NCBI RefSeq assembly: GCF_003065605.1
Contig: NZ_CP026952.1
Span: forward strand, 1,550,001-1,614,000
Direction of reading: 5' to 3'
DNA from: Aeromicrobium chenweiae
GTDB taxonomy: Bacteria > Actinomycetota > Actinomycetes > Propionibacteriales > Nocardioidaceae
DNA length: 64,000 nt
The notes beneath the pieces were generated by a model. The model ran no database searches. It was not told the origin of the DNA and saw nothing but the letters and a program-made list of their open reading frames with translations. The translations under genes were made by a program, and so were the position numbers. Positions 55,999-64,000 of this stretch are shown piece after piece (the stretch's first letter is position 1; each line of letters starts with the position of its first letter).

Positions 55999-56733
55999 CT
56001 AGCTCCGGGTGATGATCTTCTTCCACGGGCCCTTCGGCACCTGTGCGAAGTCCACGAAGCGCCAGCTGACCTTGTCGCGGTTGCCGTTGAGCTCGGAGAA
56101 GTGCAGGCAGCCGTTCAGTGCGGGGGAGACGTCCATGCCTGCGCGGTTGTACCGCTTGTTGGCCGGACGCGCGTCCTTCGTGCCGAAGACGTACTTCTTG
56201 TCGTGGTACTTGCCCGGCCCGGCGTCCTCGATCTGGCCGTAGCAGTGATGGCCCTTGTGGCTGATCTTGACCCAGCGGTTCTTCATGATGCTGCGGTCGG
56301 GATCGCGGACGATCTTCCTCCACGGCGACTTCTTCGCCCAGGGGATGACCTTGCGCCGGTTCGCGAACCCGACCCGGTCGTTCAGGTCGTCGTACGGCAG
56401 GTCCAGGTAGAACGGGTTCTGCCGGGGCTTCATCTTCGTGGGGAAGTAGCCGTTCTTCGCCGTGCGCCTCTCGGTCTCGCACCGTCCCGCGGTGACCACG
56501 CCGTCGCAGCCGCCGTAGTTCGTGAACCAGTGGTCGTCGTACGTCGAGATCATCTGGCTGCCGTCAGCCGCGTTCGGGTCGAAGACCTCACCGACCCAGA
56601 ACGTGGTCGCCACGATCTTGGTGTGGGTCGGGTACCGCGTCCCCTTCTTGCCGGCGTCCGAGGGCAGCGCCGTGGCGATGAGGATCGCGGCGAGCGCCAG
56701 CGGCAGCAGGACCGTGCGGAGGATGGTGCGCAT
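55999..56733 (-). CDS. Secreted protein, unknown function (possible beta-barrel fold)
   Basis: A 244-residue exported protein. It has signal MRTILRTVLLPLALAAILIA with cleavage near SDAG (about 27). The mature part is aromatic and basic with WVGEVFDPNAADGSQM, a Cys-rich centre (GGCDGV, GRCETE), HHCYGQIEDAGPG and DVSPALNGCLHF. QIEDAGP and DVSPAL resemble double-psi beta-barrel (RlpA/expansin-like) segments, but this is only a visual impression. ATG 56733 fits the signal peptide. It sits 31 bp downstream of gdhA on the same strand. Confidence 0.65.
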   Translation of the reverse strand: MRTILRTVLLPLALAAILIATALPSDAGKKGTRYPTHTKIVATTFWVGEVFDPNAADGSQMISTYDDHWFTNYGGCDGVVTAGRCETERRTAKNGYFPTKMKPRQNPFYLDLPYDDLNDRVGFANRRKVIPWAKKSPWRKIVRDPDRSIMKNRWVKISHKGHHCYGQIEDAGPGKYHDKKYVFGTKDARPANKRYNRAGMDVSPALNGCLHFSELNGNRDKVSWRFVDFAQVPKGPWKKIITRS

Positions 56734-56764
56734 CCTCGGAGCGTAGTGCCGCCGGGACCAAGTC

Positions 56765-58168
<1,404 letters not shown>

Positions 58169-58233
58169 TTATCCGGCGCTGACCCGCGACCGGTCAGCGC
58201 CCGGAGGCCACGCGGCTGTGCCGGGCCCGTCGG

Positions 58234-58935
58234 TCAGTCGAACAGCTCGGCCCGCAGGCCCTTCTTGACGATCTCCGCCGCCACGCGGTGCACCTTCATG
58301 TTGCGTGCCTGGGAGATGCGGACCATGGCGGCGAACGCCTGGTCCGCGGAGATCTGCAGGCCCTGCATCATCATCCCCTCGGCCTGGCCGATCACCGTCC
58401 GGTTGACGAGGGCGGAGTCCATGTTCGCCTGGTCGGTCGCTGCGGTCATGGCGACCGCCACGTGCGCGGCGAGAGCGTGCGCCGACACGCGATCGTCCAT
58501 CCCGAAGGCGTGCGGCTCGTCCGAGTAGAGGCTGAGGCAGCCCATCGTGTCGTCGCCGACGAACAGCTGCAGGGTCAGCACGCTGCGGACACCGAGCGAC
58601 GACGACGCCTCGCGAGCCCAGTCGGGCCACCGCTCCTCGGCACGGAGGTCGCTGGAGTAGACGGTCTCCTGCTGACGAATGGTCTGCAGGCAGGGTCCCT
58701 GGCCCGTCGTGCTCTGCAGCTGGTCCGCACGGGTCACGGTGTCATCGGTGGCCGCAACGGTGTCGATCGTGCGGCCTTTCCTCACCAGGGAGATGCCTGC
58801 GTGGTCGCAGCCCTCGACGATCTCGACGGCCGTGCTCGTGGCGGACTCGTGGGTCGCCGCCACCCCGAGCTCGTTGCTCAGCGCTCGGGCGATGCGTGCG
58901 TACTGGTCTCCGGAGTAGTCGCGGTGCACTGACAC
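58234..58935 (-). CDS. GAF-ANTAR RNA-binding antiterminator regulator
   Basis: A 233-residue regulator. The GAF sensor domain is at about 20-165 (CDHAGISLVRKGRTIDTVAA, STTGQGPCLQTI, SVLTLQLFVGDDTMGCLSLYS). The ANTAR domain is at about 168-228, with ALVNRTVIGQAEGMMMQGL and AFAAMVRISQARNMKVHRVA. ANTAR domains bind paired hairpins in mRNA leaders to prevent termination. The GAF ligand and RNA targets are unknown. The frame ends 125 bp upstream of the gdhA start on the same strand, so a leader-RNA link to gdhA could be tested. Confidence 0.9.
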   Translation of the reverse strand: MSVHRDYSGDQYARIARALSNELGVAATHESATSTAVEIVEGCDHAGISLVRKGRTIDTVAATDDTVTRADQLQSTTGQGPCLQTIRQQETVYSSDLRAEERWPDWAREASSSLGVRSVLTLQLFVGDDTMGCLSLYSDEPHAFGMDDRVSAHALAAHVAVAMTAATDQANMDSALVNRTVIGQAEGMMMQGLQISADQAFAAMVRISQARNMKVHRVAAEIVKKGLRAELFD

Positions 58936-58996
58936 ATCTTCTCAGACATGGGGAGCTGCCGCGGATCGGAGCAGCCCCTCATGCATGTCAGCGGGG

Positions 58997-59449
58997 TCAG
59001 CCCAGGCGCTGCGCCAGCGCGACGATGACGCCCTCCGGCCCGCGGACGTACGCCATCCGCCAGCTGTCCTCGTGCTGGCCGACCCCGCCGACCAGCCCGT
59101 ACCCGTCCCCGGCGAGGCCGTCGACGGTCGCCTGCAGGTCCTCGACCTCGAAGCACGCGCTGCGCAGACCCAGCTCGGTCGCCATCGCCGTGGGGGACCC
59201 GGGCTCGGGATGGGGGCGGTCGAAGCTCGAGAGCTCGATCCCGCACCCGCCTCCCGGCGGGCGGAGCATCGCGATCTGGGTGCGGGCGTCCGCGATGCCG
59301 ATGACGGTCTCGAGGAACGGGCCCTCCACGGACGCCCGGCCCTCGAGCTCCAGGCCCAGGCCGACGAAGAACGCCACGGCCGGCTCCAGGTCCCGCACGG
59401 TGATCCCGACGTGGTCGAACGCCCTGATGCGTGACACACCGGAGATCAT
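58997..59449 (-). CDS. VOC-family (glyoxalase-like) protein
   Basis: A 150-residue two-module vicinal oxygen chelate protein. The first metal His is in AFDHVGITVRDLEPAVAFF (about 12), Glu in the ELSSFDRP segment is a likely ligand, and the second module has YGLVGGVGQHEDSW and AYVRGPEGVIVALAQ. Members act as lyases, dioxygenases or resistance proteins, so no specific role can be given. Its start overlaps the glycosidase stop (ATGA), so the two are co-translated. Confidence 0.82.
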   Translation of the reverse strand: MISGVSRIRAFDHVGITVRDLEPAVAFFVGLGLELEGRASVEGPFLETVIGIADARTQIAMLRPPGGGCGIELSSFDRPHPEPGSPTAMATELGLRSACFEVEDLQATVDGLAGDGYGLVGGVGQHEDSWRMAYVRGPEGVIVALAQRLG

Positions 59450-61764
59450 CGCGTCACCCGGAACGTCCGGGAGAGCGTCGCCGTCGAGTCGTCGCCGGCG
59501 TACACCTGGATCGTGCCGGGCTCGACCACGAACCTGCCGCGGTTGTCGTAGAACCCGAAGTCGCTCGCGTCGAGGGTGAAGCGCACCGTGGTCGACTGCC
59601 CAGGCCTGAGCGTCACGCGCTCGAACCCGCGCAGGCGGCGCACGGGCTGGGAGATGCTGGCGACGGGGTCGCGCAGGTAGACCTGGGCGACGTCGTCACC
59701 GGCGACCGAACCGGTGTTGGTGACCTTCACGGACGCGACCACGCTGCCACGGCGGGAGACGGTGGTCTTGCTCAGCGTGAGGTCGGAGACCGTGAACGAC
59801 GTGTAGCTCAGTCCGAAGCCGAAGGGGAAGAGCGGGTCGCAGGAGCGCAGGTCACGGTAGCGAGACGTGTACTTCTGGGTGACGTCGCACGGCCGGCCCG
59901 TGGGCTCGTGGTTGTAGTAGATGGGCACCTGGCCGAGCCGCTGCGGGAACGACACCGGGAGCTTGCCGCCCGGGTTGACCTTGCCGAACACGACATCGGC
60001 CACCGCGTTGCCGCCCTCGACGCCGGGGAACCAGGCCTCCAGCACCGCCGGTGCGGACCCGACCACCTCGGAGAGGGTCAGTGGGCGGCCGTTGAACAGC
60101 ACGACGACGAACGGCTTGCCGGTCGCCGCGATCGCGTCGATCAGCTCCTGCTGCCTGCCGGGCAGGTCGATGCGCGAACGGCTCGCGGCCTCGCCGCTCA
60201 TCTCGCGGGTCTCCCCGAGCGCGAGGACGACCTGGTCGGCATCGTTCGCAGCGGCCACGGCCTTCGCGAACCCGGCGTCGGACGGGCAGTCGTCGGCGGG
60301 GTCGTAGTCGGGCGGCTCCTCGTTGCTGAGCGCGCATCCCTGGGCGTACGTCGTGGTGGCGGACGATCCGTCCGTGATGCCCTTCAGGACGCTCACGGCG
60401 TCAGCGTCCTCGCCGCGGCCCCACCAGGCACCGAGCAGGTCGTGCTGGTTGTCGGCGAGCGGACCGATCACGGCGGTCTTCTTGGCGGGGTCGAGGGGGA
60501 GGGTCCGGCCCTTGTTCTGCAGCAGCACCATAGATCGAGCCGCAGCGGTGCGGGCCGCCCGGCGGTCGGCCGGGGTCAGGAAGCTGGCGGGATCGGTCGC
60601 CTTGGCCTGGTCGACGTACGGGTTCTCGAACAGCCCCGCGCGGAACTTGACGCGCAGGATGCGGCGGACGGCGTCGTCGAGACGCTTCCGCGAGATCCTG
60701 CCGTCGGCGAGCAGCTGCTTGCCGTAGTCGCGCAGGTAGGTGCTGACCATCTCCGAGTCGGTGCCCGCCATCAGGGCGTTGGCGCCCGCCTCGGGGCCGT
60801 CGGCGGCGGTGCCGTGCCCGCACGAGCCCTCATCGGGCGTCTTGGGCGGGCAGACGCGGGTCTCGGCGACGGCGGTGTAGTCGCTCTCGATGAACCCGTC
60901 GAAGCCCCACTCCTTCTTGAGGATCTCGGTCTCGGTGTACCGGTTCGCGCAGCCGGGCACCCCGTTGATGGCGTTGAACGAGCACATCACGGTGTCGGCA
61001 CCCGCCTCGATCGCCGCCTTGAACGGCGGCAGGTACAGGTTGCGGAGCCGCTGCTCGGACATGTCGGTCGTGCCGTAGTCGCGGCCGCCCTCGGGCTCGC
61101 CGTACCCCACGAAGTGCTTGACGCTGGTGACCGCGCGGTCGGGCCGGCTGTAGTCGTTGCCCTGCGCGCCCTTGACCCGGGCGGCGGCCATCACCGACCC
61201 GAGGTAGGGGTCCTCGCCGTTGCCCTCGACGATCCGGCCCCACCGCGGGTCGTGGGAGACGTCGACCATCGGGCTGTAGATCTGCTTGATGCCGACCGTC
61301 GCGGACTCGCGGGCGCCGATCTGGGCGTCCGTCCGCGCCACATCGGGGTCGAACGAGCTGGCCGCGCCGAGCGGCACCGGGAAGATCGTGCGGTAGCCGT
61401 GGATCGTGTCGTACGCGAACAGGATCGGGATGTGGAGCCGGGACTGGGTCATCGCGATGCGCTGGTAGTGGTCGATCTTCGCCGGATCGGTCAGGCTGAA
61501 CACGCCGCCGACGCCGGCCTTCGCGTCGGCATCGGTGATCTGCCCGTCGGAGAGCAGCTGGACCTGCTGGAGCTTCTCCTGCGTCGTCATCCGCGCCAGC
61601 AGCCGGTCGACCCGTTGCTCGATCGAGCGGCTCGGCCCGTGACGCGTCGGCGCCAGCGCCTGCTCGTCGGACGCGCCTGCGTCCCGTGCCACCACACTGC
61701 CCGCCGTCAGGCATCCCACGACCAACGATCCGGCGACCACGGCCACTTTTGCGACTTTCCTCAT
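59446..61764 (-). CDS. Secreted glycoside hydrolase family 3 beta-glycosidase
   Basis: A 772-residue exported GH3 enzyme (BglX-like). The signal region is KVAKVAVVAGSLVVGCLTAG (about 3-22). The N-terminal barrel has YDTIHGYRTIFPVPL, GRIVEGNGEDPYLGS, Lys216-His217 in SVKHFVGYG and nucleophile Asp295 in GFIESDYTAVAE. The C-terminal sandwich and fibronectin III-like domain follow (LFPFGFGLSYTSF, SVKVTNTGSVAGDDVAQVYL). The likely substrates are beta-glucosides or xylosides. ATG 61764 has GGGGG nine bases upstream. A Crp-like site lies 64 bp upstream. Confidence 0.92.
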   Translation of the reverse strand: MRKVAKVAVVAGSLVVGCLTAGSVVARDAGASDEQALAPTRHGPSRSIEQRVDRLLARMTTQEKLQQVQLLSDGQITDADAKAGVGGVFSLTDPAKIDHYQRIAMTQSRLHIPILFAYDTIHGYRTIFPVPLGAASSFDPDVARTDAQIGARESATVGIKQIYSPMVDVSHDPRWGRIVEGNGEDPYLGSVMAAARVKGAQGNDYSRPDRAVTSVKHFVGYGEPEGGRDYGTTDMSEQRLRNLYLPPFKAAIEAGADTVMCSFNAINGVPGCANRYTETEILKKEWGFDGFIESDYTAVAETRVCPPKTPDEGSCGHGTAADGPEAGANALMAGTDSEMVSTYLRDYGKQLLADGRISRKRLDDAVRRILRVKFRAGLFENPYVDQAKATDPASFLTPADRRAARTAAARSMVLLQNKGRTLPLDPAKKTAVIGPLADNQHDLLGAWWGRGEDADAVSVLKGITDGSSATTTYAQGCALSNEEPPDYDPADDCPSDAGFAKAVAAANDADQVVLALGETREMSGEAASRSRIDLPGRQQELIDAIAATGKPFVVVLFNGRPLTLSEVVGSAPAVLEAWFPGVEGGNAVADVVFGKVNPGGKLPVSFPQRLGQVPIYYNHEPTGRPCDVTQKYTSRYRDLRSCDPLFPFGFGLSYTSFTVSDLTLSKTTVSRRGSVVASVKVTNTGSVAGDDVAQVYLRDPVASISQPVRRLRGFERVTLRPGQSTTVRFTLDASDFGFYDNRGRFVVEPGTIQVYAGDDSTATLSRTFRVTR

Positions 61765-61827
61765 CACTCAGCCCCCTTGTGCAACCCGCGTCCTGCTCAG
61801 CGGAGACGCGGGCCAGTCCCCCCGGAC

Positions 61828-61843
61828 TGTGATCCAGGCCACA
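61828..61843. promoter_or_regulatory. Crp/GlxR-like site upstream of the GH3 gene
   Basis: TGTGATCCAGGCCACA differs at one position from the Crp consensus TGTGA-n6-TCACA. It lies 64-79 bp upstream of the minus-strand glycosidase start, a plausible position for catabolite control. Confidence 0.5.
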
Positions 61844-61880
61844 ACTTACGCCTCGGGGCCGACTTTGTTGAGCCCCCGGC

Positions 61881-62810
61881 TCAGGACAGGCCGAGTGCGT
61901 CGACCGCGACGCGCGTGGCGTCCGCGACGACCCCGTCGTCGTACTCGTCATCCGCCTGGTCACGCCGGGACATGACTGCGATCAGGACGGGGGAGCGGCC
62001 GGGAGGGAACGCGACCGCGACGGCTGTGCGCACCCCGTGGCTCGCGCCGCCGGTCCGGTCGGCGACCACCCAGCCGTCGGGCACACCCGCGCGGATGAGC
62101 GCATCGCCCGTCGTGTTGTTGGTCATCGTGGTGCGCAGGAGGTCACGGTCATGACGCGGCAGGGCGCGGCCCACGACGTACGTGCCGACGGTCGTGGCCA
62201 GCGCCTTGGGCGTCGTGGTGTCGCGGACGTCGCCGGGAGTGGCGGTGTTGAGGTCCGGCTCGGTGCGCACCGGGTTGGTCACGCGGTCGCCGATGCGGTC
62301 GAGCTCGCGGTCCAGGCCCGCCGGTCCGCCGATCTGATCGAACAGCAGGTTGGCCGCCGTGTTGTCGCTGAATCGCAACGCGGCGTCGATGACGTCTCGC
62401 AGCGGCAGACCGTCGGCGACGTGCTTCTCGGTGACGGGCGAGTGGGGCACCAGGTCGGACGCGTCGTACGTGATGGTGCGCGAGAGGTCCCGGCGCGAGG
62501 TGCGGTCCAGGACGACCGCCGCCAGCGGCGCCTTGATCGTGGAGGCGAACGGGAACCGCTCGGAGCTGCGCCAGCTCACGCGCCGACCGGTGCCCGTGTC
62601 GAGGGCGAAGACGCCCAGCCGGGTGTCGTACGACGTCTCGATGGCGGCGAAGTCGCCCCTCGTGTCCGGTGCCGTCGTGGCGGCAGGTCGTGACTGGTCC
62701 TTGCCGCCGGCGGATGCCGGTGCATCCGCGCTGCTCGGACCGCAGGCGCCTGCGAGCAGTGCGATCGTGACGGTGAACCAGGCGGCCGGTCGTGTCCTGC
62801 TCAGCTGCAT
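61881..62810 (-). CDS. Class A beta-lactamase (lipoprotein)
   Basis: A 309-residue exported serine hydrolase. A lipobox-like LLAGAC (Cys23) suggests membrane anchoring. The catalytic set is complete: Ser90-x-x-Lys93 (FASTIKA), Ser148-Asp149-Asn150 (SDN), Glu184 in EPDLN (omega loop), and RTG at 252-254, where Arg replaces the usual Lys of KTG, as in carbenicillinase-type enzymes. It should hydrolyse penicillins, with the spectrum unknown. No regulator gene is adjacent. It is probably an intrinsic chromosomal enzyme. Confidence 0.9.
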   Translation of the reverse strand: MQLSRTRPAAWFTVTIALLAGACGPSSADAPASAGGKDQSRPAATTAPDTRGDFAAIETSYDTRLGVFALDTGTGRRVSWRSSERFPFASTIKAPLAAVVLDRTSRRDLSRTITYDASDLVPHSPVTEKHVADGLPLRDVIDAALRFSDNTAANLLFDQIGGPAGLDRELDRIGDRVTNPVRTEPDLNTATPGDVRDTTTPKALATTVGTYVVGRALPRHDRDLLRTTMTNNTTGDALIRAGVPDGWVVADRTGGASHGVRTAVAVAFPPGRSPVLIAVMSRRDQADDEYDDGVVADATRVAVDALGLS

Positions 62811-62874
62811 GATGTCTCCCCCGAGAGTCGTGGTGGCTGCGCCTCGATCCTCGCACGGCCCCCGCCGTCGGGGC

Positions 62875-64000
62875 TCAGCCGACGTGCCAGAACCGTCGGA
62901 CGAGCTCCTCGCGCGTGGCGTCGTCCTTGGCTGCCTTCTTCATGAGCTTGGCGTCGTCGTACGACCGCAGCCGGTCGATCACGGAGTCGATGAGATCGGG
63001 CGGGAAGACCCCGTCGGCCTCCAGCCCGGCGCGTTCGCGCTGGAGGACGTCGGCGGACTCCGAGCACGAGGCAGGCAGCTGCTCGAACTTGTCGTGCTTG
63101 TCGGTGCTGAGCCGCTCGGCCACCTTCAGGCTGTCGGGGTCCGCGAGCCCGCGCCTCGCCGCGACCGCCATGCCGGCCAGGAGCAGGTGGACGTCCGCCG
63201 AGCCGTCGCCGAGTCGCAGCTCGACGGTCTGCGGGTGGATCGCCTGCTCGGGGATCGGCTCGGAGCTGCCGGGGTTGGCGTGGGCGACCATGCCCGGGAG
63301 CACCCCGCCGCCCCAGGCGAGGGGCACACGGACCAGCCCGGTCCGGTCGGTCTCGCCCCACGAGATGCCTTCCGGCGACTCGCCGCCCTCGGTGAACCGC
63401 AGGTAGGACGTCGGCACGGTGTTGCCGAACGCCGTCAGCGCCTTGGCCATCGACAGGTAGCCGGCGATCAACCGTCGTCCGGTGTCGTTGACGCCGCCGT
63501 CGTCAGTGATCGTGCTGGCGCCGTCGCGCACCAGCCGGCTGTGCACGTGCAACCCGCTGCCCGCGCCGCCGCTGCTGACCGACGGGGCGAAGGTCACCTC
63601 CAGGCCGTGCTGGTACGCGACCTCCCGCACGACCCACTTGGCCATGACGAGGACATCCGCGGCCTGCTCGACCGGGACGGGCCAGAACTCGATCTCGTGC
63701 TGCACCAGCTGCCGGTCCTCCTCGAGGATGTTCCCGACCTCGCCGTGGGCGTACTTGAGCTTGATGCCCATCGCGGCGAGATGTCCCAGGACCTGCTCCC
63801 GCACCCGCTGGCCCTTCGAGAACGGCTCGGACTCCTGGTAGCCGTGCTCCTCCTCGACCGGGAAGACCGGGTCGGGCGCGTCGACGAGGTAGTACTCCAG
63901 CTCTCCGAACGCCTCCAGCACCATGCCCGTCTCCTCGGTGAGCGCCTCGGACGCCTTGCGGACGACCTGCTCGCGGGCGTACGACAGTGGCTTGCCCTCC
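62875..64000 (-). CDS. Glutamine synthetase family protein (5' end beyond the window)
   Basis: The C-terminal 375 residues of a glutamine-synthetase-fold ligase. The frame is open to the right edge (GKPLSYAREQVVRKASEAL precedes the first internal Met). Visible are EAFGELEYYLVDAP (metal site), HGEVGNILEEDRQLVQHEIEF, GSGLHVHSRL (ATP/metal His), GNTVPTSYLRF and TGLVRVPLAWGGG. The ending ELVRRFWHVG lacks the adenylylation tyrosine loop of GlnA, so it may be a gamma-glutamyl-polyamine or other GS-like ligase. It is 64 bp upstream of the beta-lactamase gene on the same strand. Confidence 0.85.
   Translation of the reverse strand, partial: EGKPLSYAREQVVRKASEALTEETGMVLEAFGELEYYLVDAPDPVFPVEEEHGYQESEPFSKGQRVREQVLGHLAAMGIKLKYAHGEVGNILEEDRQLVQHEIEFWPVPVEQAADVLVMAKWVVREVAYQHGLEVTFAPSVSSGGAGSGLHVHSRLVRDGASTITDDGGVNDTGRRLIAGYLSMAKALTAFGNTVPTSYLRFTEGGESPEGISWGETDRTGLVRVPLAWGGGVLPGMVAHANPGSSEPIPEQAIHPQTVELRLGDGSADVHLLLAGMAVAARRGLADPDSLKVAERLSTDKHDKFEQLPASCSESADVLQRERAGLEADGVFPPDLIDSVIDRLRSYDDAKLMKKAAKDDATREELVRRFWHVG

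Noticed and set aside
59431-62154. Long plus-strand frame opposite the GH3 gene
   Set aside because: GH3 catalytic motifs are on the minus strand; the plus frame is a compositional shadow.

Overview
This is a roughly 70% GC chromosomal window from an actinobacterium. The gene content (HrdB/SigA-type primary sigma factor, stand-alone ParE and ParC, SepH, CeoB/CeoC, DUF3093, DUF3159, DUF3710, DUF4193, DUF5998) points to order Propionibacteriales, and a Nocardioidaceae such as Aeromicrobium is my best inference. No tRNA, rRNA, CRISPR array, transposase or phage gene was seen. Most of the window is ordinary core chromosome with dense, often translationally coupled operons.

Layout. 1-9.5 kb: end of a DUF4192-like gene, a GCS2-family ligase, the primary sigma factor, a fumarase/malic enzyme operon, a short-chain dehydrogenase and a secreted phospholipase-D-like protein. 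9.5-25.7 kb: parE (+) faces a five-gene minus operon parC-lprG-p55-carbonic anhydrase-acyltransferase. Diverging from parC is a plus operon with a GNAT/acyl-CoA-synthetase fusion, DUF5998, an alkaline-phosphatase-like enzyme and thymidine kinase, converging on sepH. 25.8-36.6 kb: a TRIC-like channel, a 168-bp array of 21-bp repeats, an MFS/PutA pair, hemH with an inositol monophosphatase, then the conserved block DUF4193, DUF4235, DUF3093, dut, DUF3710, OB-fold and DUF3159. 36.7-41.3 kb: potassium genes (ceoC, ceoB and a KimA-like permease) and a TRAM-type RNA methyltransferase. From dut to the methyltransferase the order matches the Mycobacterium tuberculosis Rv2689c-Rv2699c region, and the sigma/parE/parC/sepH/hemH set matches the Streptomyces hrdB neighbourhood.

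41.3-44.9 kb looks like an insertion scar: a two-ended AraC fragment, a large LuxR-family (LAL) regulator and a fragment resembling a Ser/Thr kinase. 44.9-51.2 kb: a very large multi-pass membrane protein, aconitase with a complex upstream region, and a small secreted protein. 51.2-56 kb: a complete xylose-type ABC transporter with its own ROK repressor and operator-like repeats. 56-64 kb: a secreted protein, NADP-type glutamate dehydrogenase, a GAF-ANTAR regulator, a VOC protein coupled to a secreted GH3 glycosidase, a class A beta-lactamase, and a glutamine synthetase-family gene running off the end.

How the genes fit together: central carbon metabolism (fumarase, malic enzyme, aconitase, GDH, PutA), DNA topology and division (ParE/ParC/SepH), potassium homeostasis, and sugar scavenging (GH3 plus xylose ABC). 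I see no unambiguous new defence or biosynthetic system. The strongest unexplained signals are the inverted array of 21-bp repeats at 26473-26640, the nested AT-rich dyad at 36608-36677, the layered operators ahead of aconitase, and the decayed island around the LAL regulator.
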